DNA of 64,000 bases from Candidatus Nitrosocosmicus sp. (lineage in GTDB: Archaea > Thermoproteota > Nitrososphaeria > Nitrososphaerales > Nitrososphaeraceae): assembly GCA_031177355.1 (NCBI GenBank), contig JAPSGR010000004.1, positions 27,673 to 91,672 of the forward strand, read 5' to 3'. The translations under genes and the position numbers were made by a program. Below, piece by piece: positions 19,774 to 30,513 of this stretch; positions within the stretch are counted from its first letter, which is position 1, and every line of letters begins with the position of its first letter. The notes under the pieces are model-generated. The model was not told the origin of the DNA. It searched no databases and worked only from the letters and a program-made list of their open reading frames with translations.

Positions 19774-20520
19774 ATGCCTAAAGACCTCCAATACGACGAA
19801 GAAGACCTGGACCTGCTAGACCTTAATACCGATATTAGTGATAAAAATTCTGACAATAATGATACCAATTCCAATGATATAGAAAGTTTTAGTGAGTCTG
19901 AAGTCAGAAATCAGCGAAAACTTTCAAAGAAAGGCAATGGTAACGATAAGATTAATGCGAAGTCAAACTCAAAAAACAAAGACAATCAAACTAATCAATA
20001 TTCTAATTCTAAAAATGATCTTGATAAAGCCAATGTATTAGAAAATGATTCTAACAACTTGACGAGTGAAAATGATGATGATTCAAAATTCTTCGTAGTG
20101 AGGGTAGCCGGGGGACAAGAAAGTATGATTGCATCAATGCTTCAAACTCGACTAAATACTAAAAAGATTGAAGGTATTTACTCTGTATTATTTCTTGAAA
20201 ACTTCAAGGGATATGTTATAGTTGAAGCTATTGATTCTAACATTGCATATGAAGCACTGCACGGAATTCGACATATCCGGGGCCAAATCAGAGGCGAGCT
20301 TCCATTTAAAGATCTGGAAGGTTACTTGATAAAGAAACCCGTGGTAACTGAATTAACAATAGACGATACCGTAGAAATTATTGCAGGACCTTTTAAGTCC
20401 ATGAAAGCCAAAATAACGAGGGTTGACTATGAAAAACAGGAGGCAACAGTAGTGCTATTGGATTCTCCATATCAAATTCCTGTTACGGTTGACGCAAATT
20501 ATCTTAAAAAATCTTTATAG
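19774..20520 (+). CDS. spt5: Transcription elongation factor Spt5 with acidic low-complexity N-terminal extension
   Basis: FFVVRVAGGQESMIASML...GYVIVEAID...HIRGQIRGELPF and KOW motif VEIIAGPFKSMKAKITRVD; located immediately upstream of rpl11. Confidence 0.9.
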   Translation: MPKDLQYDEEDLDLLDLNTDISDKNSDNNDTNSNDIESFSESEVRNQRKLSKKGNGNDKINAKSNSKNKDNQTNQYSNSKNDLDKANVLENDSNNLTSENDDDSKFFVVRVAGGQESMIASMLQTRLNTKKIEGIYSVLFLENFKGYVIVEAIDSNIAYEALHGIRHIRGQIRGELPFKDLEGYLIKKPVVTELTIDDTVEIIAGPFKSMKAKITRVDYEKQEATVVLLDSPYQIPVTVDANYLKKSL

Positions 20521-20561
20521 AGTTATAAATGGATCTAGTATAAGATAGGACGTAATAATCT

Positions 20562-21044
20562 ATGAGTGAAAAGAAAGTCGTAAACGCATTAGTTAGTGGA
20601 GGAGAAGCGAGTGCAGGTCCCCCTTTAGGGCCGGCGCTTGGACCTTTGGGAATTAATATTCTTCAGGTAGTAAATACTATTAACGAAAAAACTAAAGATT
20701 TTCCGGGAATGAAAGTTCCAGTGAAAGTCGAAGTCGATTCTGAGACCAAGCAATTTACAGTTGAGGTTGGAATTCCACCTACAGCTGCTTTAATTTTTAA
20801 AGAATCTGGTATTAACAAAGGATCAGGTACAGCGGGAACAAATTTTGTAGGAAATATCTCTATGGATAGTATAGTCAAGATTTCTAAGATGAAATTAGAC
20901 GTGTCCTATGCTCAATCAACAAAATCATCTGCAAAGGAAATTATAGGTACATGTCTTAGTTTGGGAGTCAAGGTTGAAGATAAAGTAGCAAATGAAATTT
21001 ATGATGATGTCAACTCTGGAAAATATGACTCTCTATTTTCATAA
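20562..21044 (+). CDS. rpl11: 50S ribosomal protein L11
   Basis: LVSGGEASAGPPLGPALGPLGINILQVVNTIN. Confidence 0.96.
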   Translation: MSEKKVVNALVSGGEASAGPPLGPALGPLGINILQVVNTINEKTKDFPGMKVPVKVEVDSETKQFTVEVGIPPTAALIFKESGINKGSGTAGTNFVGNISMDSIVKISKMKLDVSYAQSTKSSAKEIIGTCLSLGVKVEDKVANEIYDDVNSGKYDSLFS

Positions 21045-21127
21045 CATTGTCATTTTTTTATATTAATTTTTTTTGTTTAAGTAAGTTTAAAATATCCCAA
21101 TAATAGCAAGTTAAATTATAATTTTAG

Positions 21128-22810
21128 GTGAATGATGTAAGTATGTCGATTCAAACAGGGTCAGCTGGCGGAATGCCGGTATTGATATTAAAGGAAGGAG
21201 CTAGTGAAACAAAAGGAAAGGAAGCACAGAAGAATAACATTAATGCAGCAAAGACAGTGGCAGAAATAGTAAGAACGAGTTTAGGTCCAAGAGGAATGGA
21301 TAAAATGCTAGTAGATTCCCTTGGAGATGTAACAATAACTAATGACGGAGCAACGATACTCAAAGAGATAGATGTTCAGCATCCTGCAGCAAAAATGATG
21401 GTAGAGATTAGTAAAGCCACCGATAACGAAGTAGGCGATGGAACAACTTCAGTTGTTGTTTTGGCCGGTTCATTGATAGAAAAAGCTGAGGAGTTGATTG
21501 CAAAGAATGTCCACCCAACTGTGATAGTCGATGGGTATAGAAAATGTGCCGTCAAATCAATTGAACTTTTGAATAATATAGCAATAAAGGTTACAAATAA
21601 CGAGAAGGAACAATTGATTAAGATTGCAAAGACATCTATGCAAACTAAATTGGTTTCAAAGGAGTCAAATGATTTGGCAAATATAGTAGTTACAGCATCA
21701 CAACAGGTGTCTGAAACATCTAATGGTTCTACTAAAGTAGATCTGGATGATATTAAAGTAGAAAAAAAATCTGGCGGCTCTATCAGGGATACTAAGCTTA
21801 TCAGAGGTATAGTTTTAGATAAGGAGGTTGTCCACGGGGGTATGCCAAAGCGTGTAGATAAGGCTAAAATTGCATTGATTAATTCTGCTTTAGAGATTGA
21901 AAAAACCGAATTTGATGCAAAACTGAATATCACGTCTCCAGAACAGATGAAAAGATTTTTGGATGAGGAAAATATCATGCTCAAGTCAATGGTTGATAAA
22001 ATAACAGGAACTGGTGCGAATGTTATTATTTGTCAAAAAGGACTTGATGACATAGCACAGCATTACTTGGCAAAAGCTAATGTATTGACTGTCAGACGGG
22101 TAAAGGAAAGTGACATGACGAAGTTATCAAGGGCTACCGGAGCAAGAATTATCAATAATTTGGACGACCTGACCCCTAAAGATTTAGGTTCAGCAGATGT
22201 CGTTGAAGAAAGAAAAGTAGAGACAGATAAGTGGGTATTTATAGAAGGCTGTAAGAATCCTAAATCTGTAACAATTTTAATCCGAGGTGGCTCTCAAAGA
22301 GTAGTAGATGAAGCAGAGCGTTCTATGCATGATGCTTTAATGGTCACAAAGGATGTGTTAGAAAAACCATTCATAGTTGCAGGTGGTGGATCGCCTGAGG
22401 CATATGTATCAGGAAAGTTAAGGGAATGGACAAATACATTAACTGGAAGGGAACAATTAGCAGCTGAAAAATTCGCTGAGGCACTGGAAATTATTCCGAT
22501 GACTCTAGCAGAAAATGCTGGAATGAATCAAATCGATACATTGGCTGAATTGCGTTCTAAGCAGAACAAGGGTTCAAAATGGGCTGGAATCGATGCCCGA
22601 AATTCAAGAATAGCAGACATGTCTAAGATTGAAATTTTTGAACCATTGTCTGTGAAGGAACAAATAATAAAGTCCGCTACCGAGGTTGCATCGATGTTGT
22701 TAAGAATTGATGATGTGATCGCTTCAAGCAAATCTGGTGGAATGGGTGGTGGTATGCCTCCAGGCGGCATGGGTGGTATGCCTCCAGGCGGCATGGACGG
22801 AATGATGTAA
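21128..22810 (+). CDS. ths: Thermosome subunit (group II chaperonin)
   Basis: [54 protein letters not shown]; Gly/Met-rich C-terminal tail. Confidence 0.97.
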   Translation: MNDVSMSIQTGSAGGMPVLILKEGASETKGKEAQKNNINAAKTVAEIVRTSLGPRGMDKMLVDSLGDVTITNDGATILKEIDVQHPAAKMMVEISKATDNEVGDGTTSVVVLAGSLIEKAEELIAKNVHPTVIVDGYRKCAVKSIELLNNIAIKVTNNEKEQLIKIAKTSMQTKLVSKESNDLANIVVTASQQVSETSNGSTKVDLDDIKVEKKSGGSIRDTKLIRGIVLDKEVVHGGMPKRVDKAKIALINSALEIEKTEFDAKLNITSPEQMKRFLDEENIMLKSMVDKITGTGANVIICQKGLDDIAQHYLAKANVLTVRRVKESDMTKLSRATGARIINNLDDLTPKDLGSADVVEERKVETDKWVFIEGCKNPKSVTILIRGGSQRVVDEAERSMHDALMVTKDVLEKPFIVAGGGSPEAYVSGKLREWTNTLTGREQLAAEKFAEALEIIPMTLAENAGMNQIDTLAELRSKQNKGSKWAGIDARNSRIADMSKIEIFEPLSVKEQIIKSATEVASMLLRIDDVIASSKSGGMGGGMPPGGMGGMPPGGMDGMM

Positions 22811-22910
22811 TCAAAAAATTCTAAATTTAAACATTTTTTGATTGCTACGTTAAATTTGTTTTCTTGTATATAATCAATATTCCAATAACATTATATTTGA
22901 TTTTGATATA

Positions 22911-23236
22911 GTAAGGGTAGGGTAGGTAGGATCGGGGTGCTAGCCGTGCCCCATACCGGAAATCGGCTTTATGTCGGGATCAGTAACTATTAGGTAAATT
23001 CATGAATGGGAGGAAACCCGCTCATTCTTCTAGTATGAAATCATGCCGTATCGGATGGCTATGAGCAGCAAATTACACGAAGGTGTAATATTGACTGTGA
23101 ATTGTTGAAATGGGTGAGGTCCGGGAGGGAGCAACCCTAAGGCATCGTAGCCGTGCTGTTACGTCTACGTGGTGGATTTAGGAGGATTTGAAAAGGGGCC
23201 TCTTGTTCATGTTGGTACTAGTAGGCTACCCTACTT
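22911..23236 (+). ncRNA. Signal recognition particle 7S RNA
   Basis: Conserved helix 8 core GGGTGAGGTCCGGGAGGGAGCAACCCTAAGGCA on + strand; ends gtaagggtagggtagg / ctaccctactt are complementary. Confidence 0.93.
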
Positions 23237-23316
23237 TGACCTATCTAATTCTTCTGGAGGTTTTTTATTTGTCTGTGTTTAAAACGTCTTAAATCTATTT
23301 CCTTTAACCTGAATGT

Positions 23317-23679
23317 ATGGTTCAATCTAAATTCAAGGATACGAGAAATGAAGATAATTATAGTACAGGACAAAATAGATCAGACAAAGTTATTGATGAA
23401 TCATCAACTTCATATGATAATAAGCAGTCTGAATTTGAAAGCGATGTTACTAAACTAATTAAGGAATCGATTGAGCGATCGATTCAACTAAATCGCACCA
23501 AACCTTTTGATACAACTAGTAAGCAGTTAACCAAAGTGACATTAAAGATAGTTAATGAATTGCCAAAAGTTGCAATAAAGACAGGCCATATTGCAATGAA
23601 AATGGCTTCGATAGGAAAAGAAAGTATTATTTCTTTAAATGATCTCAAGAATAACCAGTATTTAAGAAAAAAAGAATAA
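23317..23679 (+). CDS. Hypothetical protein (120 aa)
   Basis: ORF in intergenic context; no recognised motif. Confidence 0.55.
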   Translation: MVQSKFKDTRNEDNYSTGQNRSDKVIDESSTSYDNKQSEFESDVTKLIKESIERSIQLNRTKPFDTTSKQLTKVTLKIVNELPKVAIKTGHIAMKMASIGKESIISLNDLKNNQYLRKKE

Positions 23680-24142
23680 CTATAAGTTCTTTTCAAATAA
23701 CTTGGCTTGTTCGATACGAGAAATGAATTATCATTTGTTTGACATTATTTTCTAGTGAACCCTTGAAGAAAATTCGTTCTTTATGCATGCGCGAACTTAT
23801 TAAATTATAGACCATCATTTTATTGCTCTGAATAACATAATCACAACTTATCACTGATGGTTACTAATGTTATATTAATAGGTTATACGAAGGGATTTTT
23901 CGATCTATAATAACAATTTGTAATTGAAGTCAATTTGAGACAGCTATAGGTGAAATATATAATTTAAATAATTGATATTTTGCTGCTTTTATTATATATG
24001 ACACGAACCCATTTGAGTGGAAATAGGAGTTATATGATTTAGGCCTTAATTTGCAATATCAAAAACATTTAATTATAAAAAATATATACAACTATCTGGT
24101 GAAATTGTTATAAATTTTAATTAGTTTAATTTTGTTGGTTTT

Positions 24143-24835
24143 ATGACACTTCCAGGAGGAGAAATTTCAAAGAGGGAACTTCATTTCATCTGGATTGTAG
24201 ATTGTTCAGGCTCTATGAGAGATGATGGCAAGATACAATCTCTCAACTATGCTATTAGAGAGGCTATTCCTCATATGCAAAGGGAGTCTGAGAATAATAT
24301 TCAGGCAGATCTATTGATTAGCGCTTTAAAATTCTCAACTGGAGCTCAATGGATTATCCCACCTACCCAAGCAAAAAACTTCAAGTGGACAGACATAGAA
24401 GCAAAAGGCCACACTGATTTAGGTCAGGCCTTGGTATTATTGTCTGAGGTATTACATGTACCCCCAATGACAGAAAGGGGACTACCGCCAGTCCTAGTCC
24501 TACTGTCAGACGGCCAACCTACAGATGATTATGAGGGCGGCTTAGAGAAATTATTGCGTGAACCATGGGGTAAAAAGGCTATACGCATATCCATTGCTAT
24601 TGGAGAGGACGCAAACATGAATGTACTTGAGAAATTTATTGCAGACAACGAAAGAAGTCCTCTTCTTGCTCGAAACCCAGAAGCTCTTTCAAATTATATA
24701 CGATGGGTCTCAACTGTTGTGCAATCGGCTTCAGCACGTCCTAAAAGTCAACAAAAGGATTATGAATCATTAGGTTCGAATGTAGATATTCCCCAACCTC
24801 CTGAATCGATCTCTTCTGCTGCCGATGTGTGGTAG
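24143..24835 (+). CDS. TerY-like von Willebrand factor A domain protein
   Basis: MIDAS motif WIVDCSGSMRDDGKI...TDLGQAL...LVLLSDGQPTDD. Confidence 0.9.
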   Translation: MTLPGGEISKRELHFIWIVDCSGSMRDDGKIQSLNYAIREAIPHMQRESENNIQADLLISALKFSTGAQWIIPPTQAKNFKWTDIEAKGHTDLGQALVLLSEVLHVPPMTERGLPPVLVLLSDGQPTDDYEGGLEKLLREPWGKKAIRISIAIGEDANMNVLEKFIADNERSPLLARNPEALSNYIRWVSTVVQSASARPKSQQKDYESLGSNVDIPQPPESISSAADVW

Positions 24836-24853
24836 TCAGTCTGATAATGGAAG

Positions 24854-26314
24854 ATGGAAATGACCAAAACTAATGGGTTCACGATAGGTGAAACCCTGTA
24901 TATCGAACAATTAAGCATGATTTGCAATATTGAGAGGGAAATGGGTTCTGGTACTCAAGGAAAGGTTTATTCTCTTATTTGTCCTGATAATTCTACTTTA
25001 GTGCTAAAATGGTATTTTCCCTCCATGGCTACTAAGGAACAACGTGAAATCATAAATTATTTGATCCAAACCAAACCTCCAAGCGATAGATTTCTCTGGC
25101 CGATAGCATTGGTTGAAAGCCCAAAAAGGGAGGGATTTGGATATGTGATGCCTCTAAAAGAAAATAGATTTAAAAGTTTTAGTTCATGGCTCTCGAGGAA
25201 GGTTGATCCTTCTTTTAGAATATTATTGACTGCATGTTTTGAGTTAGCACAAAATTTCCATCTTATGCATTCAAAAGGATTATGTTATCAGGATCTTTCC
25301 TTAAACAACATATACTTTGATCCTCACAATGGCGAAATAAGAATTGGCGACACGGATAATATAGTGATAAATGGATCTGGAAAAGGGAATGTGTTAGGAA
25401 CTCCTAAATTTATGGCTCCTGAGATAATAGTAGGAAAGGAATCACCCAATACTCAAACCGATTTGTATTCGCTAGCAGTATTATTATTCTATATTTTGTT
25501 CCTAAATCATCCCCTGGAGGGTAAAGCCGAAAGTTCCATAAGAAGTCTTGACATTCCCTCTATGACAAAACTTTATGGTTTTAATCCAGTTTTCATATTT
25601 GATCCTGAAGATGATTCTAATTTTCCCGATCCTATATATCATAGGAACGCTTTAATTTATTGGAATATTTATCCGGAATTTTTTAAAAAACAATTCATAA
25701 AATCATTTACAAAGGGAATCAACGATCCTCTAGAAGGCAGAGTCCGGGAAACTGAGTGGCAGATCGCCTTACTTGAACTACGCGATTCGATATTCTATTG
25801 CAAATTATGTGGATCGGAGAATTTCCTCGATCCCTATCTTGTTGGAGCTTTGAGTTTAGGCAACGTTGATGCATATAGTAATAAAAGTCAGAATGAAATG
25901 AAATCTGCCGTCTTGTGTGAATTGAATAGATCTGTAAAAAATCACATTCCAACATGTTGGAATCATAATTGTAAAACTGCAAATCACAAGGTTATGTATA
26001 TTCAATTAAACGGGCGTTCTATAGTTACACTGAATCATGATACTCAGTTATTTTTACATCATGTAGATCCTAGTTGCAAATATAATTTCTCTTATATCAT
26101 AGCTGAAGTAAATAGACATCCCAGAAATGACCAAGTATGGGGACTAAAAAACTTGTCCGATTTTAACTGGAATGTAACAAAACCCAATTCCGATTCTATT
26201 AAAGTGCTCCCAAAACAGAGTGTATTGATAGCACCTAATACAACCATTGACTTTGGTAAATCTATAGGTACCATATATTATTTAGATGAAATGATAACTT
26301 ATGCTTACAATTGA
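24854..26314 (+). CDS. Serine/threonine protein kinase of TerY-P triad type, C-terminal Cys-containing and beta-rich region
   Basis: MGSGTQGKVYSL P-loop, GLCYQDLSLNNIYFDPHNGEIRIGDTDNI catalytic/Mg loop, FMAPEI; C-terminal CKLCG...CWNHNC. Confidence 0.9.
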   Translation: MEMTKTNGFTIGETLYIEQLSMICNIEREMGSGTQGKVYSLICPDNSTLVLKWYFPSMATKEQREIINYLIQTKPPSDRFLWPIALVESPKREGFGYVMPLKENRFKSFSSWLSRKVDPSFRILLTACFELAQNFHLMHSKGLCYQDLSLNNIYFDPHNGEIRIGDTDNIVINGSGKGNVLGTPKFMAPEIIVGKESPNTQTDLYSLAVLLFYILFLNHPLEGKAESSIRSLDIPSMTKLYGFNPVFIFDPEDDSNFPDPIYHRNALIYWNIYPEFFKKQFIKSFTKGINDPLEGRVRETEWQIALLELRDSIFYCKLCGSENFLDPYLVGALSLGNVDAYSNKSQNEMKSAVLCELNRSVKNHIPTCWNHNCKTANHKVMYIQLNGRSIVTLNHDTQLFLHHVDPSCKYNFSYIIAEVNRHPRNDQVWGLKNLSDFNWNVTKPNSDSIKVLPKQSVLIAPNTTIDFGKSIGTIYYLDEMITYAYN

Positions 26315-27227
26315 CCCCGTTGGACTCGTTGGTTCGGAACCTTTTGGTAAAAATGGATGGATTCTAAACGGGGCCAGCGTAGTAGGTGCTAGTCATTATA
26401 ATATGGGTGTCGAGAATCAGGATTCAATATATTGGATACAATCAAATAAAAATGATGTTGGAATACTGGCAGTGGCAGATGGCCACGGAAGTAAATTCCA
26501 TTTTAGAAGCAATATCGGATCTCGAATCGCTACTAAAACTGCTGCTAAAATGCTATACAATTTTTTTAGTGAATATCAAGTAAATTCTACTACGATCTCA
26601 TCGGTAAAAGATGTCATTCGTTATTCACTTCCCAAACGACTAGTAAAAAATTGGAATGACAATGTCAAAAGTCATTTATTAAGATACCCTTTCTCACACA
26701 GTGAACTTACAAAATTTTCTTTAAATAACAATTCATCCTTTTTGCAGAAACTGCATACAAATCCTCACATTGCTTACGGCTCGACCCTGCTGACTGCAGT
26801 ATTAACTAAAAACTATATTTTCATATTTCAACTAGGAGATGGTAATATCTTGATCGTTGATGAGAATAGAAACATATTATCTCCATTTGACAAGAAACTT
26901 CAATATGATGGACATGAACAGAATATACTTCCACTAAACTTCACTAATTCTTTGTGTATGGATTATAGTTGGTTAGAGTTTGATGTTGGTGCATATGCTC
27001 ATGTAGACATGGTTCCTAGATTAGTAATTCTTTCAACTGATGGTTATCTTAATTCATTCAAAAATGAAAGTGGTTTTTACAAATTAGGAATAGATTATCT
27101 TGACATCCTAGATAACTATGGTGTCGAGTATTTACAAAGCAAATTACAAAATATACTCAAAGAAACTTCTCTAAAAGGTAGTGGAGATGATATTTCTCTA
27201 GGTTATATTTATAAAGGAAGCCATTAG
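26301..27227 (+). CDS. PP2C-family protein phosphatase
   Basis: NQDSIYWI, ILAVADGHGSKFHFRSNIGS, QLGDGNILIVD, LSTDGYLNSF, GSGDDISLGYI; 14-nt overlap with kinase gene. Confidence 0.88.
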   Translation: MLTIDPVGLVGSEPFGKNGWILNGASVVGASHYNMGVENQDSIYWIQSNKNDVGILAVADGHGSKFHFRSNIGSRIATKTAAKMLYNFFSEYQVNSTTISSVKDVIRYSLPKRLVKNWNDNVKSHLLRYPFSHSELTKFSLNNNSSFLQKLHTNPHIAYGSTLLTAVLTKNYIFIFQLGDGNILIVDENRNILSPFDKKLQYDGHEQNILPLNFTNSLCMDYSWLEFDVGAYAHVDMVPRLVILSTDGYLNSFKNESGFYKLGIDYLDILDNYGVEYLQSKLQNILKETSLKGSGDDISLGYIYKGSH

Positions 27228-27276
27228 ATTTCAGAATTTTTAGTAATTCAAAAGTATTACATTAGTTATAAAGTTT

Positions 27277-28500
27277 CTATTTAAAGTTGCTCTCCATGGC
27301 CTTTTCGAGCTCGACCTTAAAGTCATCAACTTTTTGATCAATTTTTTCTTCTTTGCTTGCTTTGTTTCTCGTATCATTATCTAGACTATCTCCATTTAGA
27401 TTTTCTTTAATTATTTGATACTGAGGAAAATTTTCTGATTGAGTTTCTTTTAGTATTATCTGTTCTTCAATTGAATTAGTAAATTCCGATATTAAGTCTT
27501 GGTTAATAGTAGTCTTTGAATCCCGGTCGTCATCAGTAGAGTTATTTTTCTCCACTGGGACGTTAGCTGCATAATTAACACCCTGCGAAATGGATAAATC
27601 ATAATCAGTATTAAAACCTGAATCTACAATTACGTACGCTATGATTGCTAAAGCCAGGCTTAAAGTAGAGACCATAATGCCGACAACATAGAATCGATTA
27701 ATTTTTTTTCTAGTATGCTTAAAATTAGGTGTTTGGTCAATGATTTGATTGTAATATGATACTGTATTTAGGTTCATCAGATCCATTGTGTTGATTTTTC
27801 TTCTAATTGTGAATTCATCGTGGGAATTTATCGATAATGCTTTGTCGTAACACCTTATCGCCTCATCATATTTTCCTTGATTATGAAGAGATAGTCCTTT
27901 ATCTGATAGGATATTATAGTTTTGGGAATTTATCGATAATGCTTTGTCGTAACACCTTATCGCCTCATCATATTTTCCTTGATTATGAAGCTTTAATCCA
28001 CTTTCGTGGAGCTGGTCGATTCCAGACGGATTCAGCCCTATTGGGTTTGATAATGGATTATAGATTTCAGAACTAGAAAATTGATCGTTGTTATTTTGGA
28101 TAGCAAAGTATTTAGGCTCAGTCAATATTGTATGCATATCCTTTTCTGTCATTATATGCATACCTATAGCCCAAACAAAAATCGTCCAAGCTGCTGACTC
28201 TACCTCTGGAACATAATACGAAGTAAGAATTGATATTACATCACATATGTCCTCTCTAAGAGATTGTTCTTTTACTCTCTTTTTTATTAGTTCGGTTGTT
28301 TTCGCCTTTGCTGCAATAACAATCAGATGAATTTCATTTTTATAACTCGAACCATAAATATCTTTAAGATATCCTTCCAATCTGACTGAGTCTTTCGAAA
28401 TTTCTGGATGATCTTTAATTACATTTTGTAATTCTGCCGCAAATAGTGGAACAGTAGCAAACTTCTCAAGGTTTGTCATAGACTTGGATACCTCTATCAA
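27277..28500 (-). CDS. TPR-repeat, single-TM protein with helical N-terminal domain
   Basis: Two TPR units NQGKYDEAIRCYDKALSINS; TM VVGIMVSTLSLALAIIAYVIV. Confidence 0.8.
   Translation of the reverse strand: MIEVSKSMTNLEKFATVPLFAAELQNVIKDHPEISKDSVRLEGYLKDIYGSSYKNEIHLIVIAAKAKTTELIKKRVKEQSLREDICDVISILTSYYVPEVESAAWTIFVWAIGMHIMTEKDMHTILTEPKYFAIQNNNDQFSSSEIYNPLSNPIGLNPSGIDQLHESGLKLHNQGKYDEAIRCYDKALSINSQNYNILSDKGLSLHNQGKYDEAIRCYDKALSINSHDEFTIRRKINTMDLMNLNTVSYYNQIIDQTPNFKHTRKKINRFYVVGIMVSTLSLALAIIAYVIVDSGFNTDYDLSISQGVNYAANVPVEKNNSTDDDRDSKTTINQDLISEFTNSIEEQIILKETQSENFPQYQIIKENLNGDSLDNDTRNKASKEEKIDQKVDDFKVELEKAMESNFK
27821..27992. repeat. Direct repeat, 102-nt period, encoding two near-identical TPR units
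   Basis: tgggaatttatcgataatgctttgtcgtaacaccttatcgcctcatcatattttccttgattatgaag occurs at 27821 and 27923. Confidence 0.95.
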
Positions 28501-29024
28501 TCAATCATAAACCCACTGAATTGTAATATAATTACAGACTAAATGATTTCTTATGTGGGCAAATATATAGAAATTGATAAGTTTAGATTTGGTCATTCCC
28601 TTTTAGTTAAAGATTTGTTTTTTGATTATTATTAATTTAAAAGAATTCTTTCGATACTTATTTCCTCAATTCTATTCTAACTGAATGTTTAGGTAAATAG
28701 AACACTATGCATTTATGATGAACCTGTATAGTGTTTGGTTTGATAATACTTATTTGTCCACACCATCTTTTGACATTGAATTCTCCTTACTCTGTTAAGG
28801 ATCTAAGGGTAGTATTCGTCGAAGCATCTACTGCATACTACATTTCTATACTTAGAGTACTTTGGATTTCTAACCACCTTTGTATTAATATCATTCAATT
28901 CAATCTTACAAACAATACAGCGACTAGATGTTTCACTGTGTGATATCATATTATAGTTTGCAATATACATCAAAATAAAGTTTTTAATTTTTGCATTAGA
29001 TCTTGATTAGGACTGACATAAAGT

Positions 29025-30149
29025 CTAAACTGAGAAATCAAGTTGGAGGTCACTCATATAAATTGAATCAAACTTCTTGCATGTAGTCAAAATGGTTAGA
29101 ATATCATTTTCAAAATTCTTCACCAGTCCAAATCCATTAACAATGTCTTTTTCTTTGGACGATCCAAGACCTATGAAAATGTTATTAAGCAAATTGTAAT
29201 TCGCAGATTTCATTAGAACATATCTAAAATTATTTAGTTGTAATGAATTTCGAGCTGAATAATAAGGCAGGTAAAAACGGTTTCTATAATAAATTGACTT
29301 TACGTCTTTAAGAGGTATCTGAACAGAATTTGATTCTTTTAAATTTACGAATCTTGAAAAGGTATTTAATCTTTTTTCGAATCGGAGTAGGCTAGACCTC
29401 CTTATTATTGGATTTGGTTTGCGCCCGTTTATAATACTACATTTCCAATTGCTTAGTTGCCTTAAAAATTTTTTTATATTCTTGCAGATGTTATTGTCGC
29501 CTAAGCAAACTACACAATCAGGCTTAATTTTTTCTATTAACCTTAATTTATAGTAAAGGCCCATACCATGTAAATACCCATCAGTATTAACAATACATAC
29601 ATCGTGGGGCTTTGATTTGTTTATTAATTTGCTAACGCATCTGATTATTCTGATCTCATTTTTCGCTGGTTGAATACTTCCAATGAAACTAATTTGGTCG
29701 GCTTTTATCATTGACAGATCTATTTTTTGATCCAATAAAACAGCCGATCCAATACATGTTGGAGGTGCTAAATCTCCTTGACCTACATCGGCATCTATCA
29801 AGTATGGTCTAAGATTACTCTCAATGAATTTGTTTGCAAGATATAGTGAGAAGGTAGACTTGCCGGAGTCTGATGCTCCTATGACAACTATTTTTTTATA
29901 TTTTAAATCCATTATAGATCGTAAAATATCTTTCCAAATCGCCATGCCTAAAGCTGTATCGCTGCTATAAATACCATATATTGAATACTTGCTTCCTCCA
30001 AAATGGATCTTTGTATTATCTCTTTTTTCTATAGGCAATATTTTCGTGCTATTCCAGCATATTCTTTGATTTGTAATTTTTACTCCTAGAATATTACATT
30101 CACCGTATACTGTTATGATTACTGGACCACGAATAAGTAAAATCTTCAA
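29025..30149 (-). CDS. Clp1/Grc3-family polynucleotide 5'-hydroxyl kinase
   Basis: Walker A VVIGASDSGKSTFSLYLAN; PYLIDADVGQGDLAPPTCIG. Confidence 0.85.
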   Translation of the reverse strand: MKILLIRGPVIITVYGECNILGVKITNQRICWNSTKILPIEKRDNTKIHFGGSKYSIYGIYSSDTALGMAIWKDILRSIMDLKYKKIVVIGASDSGKSTFSLYLANKFIESNLRPYLIDADVGQGDLAPPTCIGSAVLLDQKIDLSMIKADQISFIGSIQPAKNEIRIIRCVSKLINKSKPHDVCIVNTDGYLHGMGLYYKLRLIEKIKPDCVVCLGDNNICKNIKKFLRQLSNWKCSIINGRKPNPIIRRSSLLRFEKRLNTFSRFVNLKESNSVQIPLKDVKSIYYRNRFYLPYYSARNSLQLNNFRYVLMKSANYNLLNNIFIGLGSSKEKDIVNGFGLVKNFENDILTILTTCKKFDSIYMSDLQLDFSV

Positions 30150-30513
30150 GGCAATTCTATCAGGTTTGTCTTTAATGTAGTCATGACTTTTGATCTGTGT
30201 GATCCAATCTCTTTATATATAATATTGTATCTTGTTCTTCCCATTTGATATTATTCATCATGAATTAGTGTATTATAGGCTTAGTAGTTTATAACTTAAA
30301 GAAGAAATTTTTATACCAATCTACATCTTAATGCTTCTTTATCACAGCATTTTATTTATTATATTGAGTATTCGACTTCAAACGGATTAACGAGTCACTA
30401 CTCAAATTTCATCTCTCTTAATACAAACACTTTCTGATATAAATCCACCGAACCAACATAATATCTAATAACATTTCTTTAAAAATTAAATAACCAAAGT
30501 AAAAACATAGATT

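Noticed and set aside
21376-21984. 202-aa minus ORF opposite the thermosome gene
   Set aside because: Codon-bias shadow ORF; sense strand is unequivocal
22743-22797. Short direct repeat at thermosome 3' end
   Set aside because: Encodes the usual Gly-Met-rich chaperonin C-terminal tail; expected
23464-23487. Near-palindrome gaatcgattgagcgatcgattc
   Set aside because: Imperfect and inside an ORF; no evidence for a regulatory role
27837-28076. Plus ORF with internal duplication (MLCRNTLSPHHIFLDYE)
   Set aside because: Antisense readout of the TPR direct repeat
28731-28943. 70-aa plus ORF in the intergenic region
   Set aside because: AT-rich, no motif, composition not protein-like
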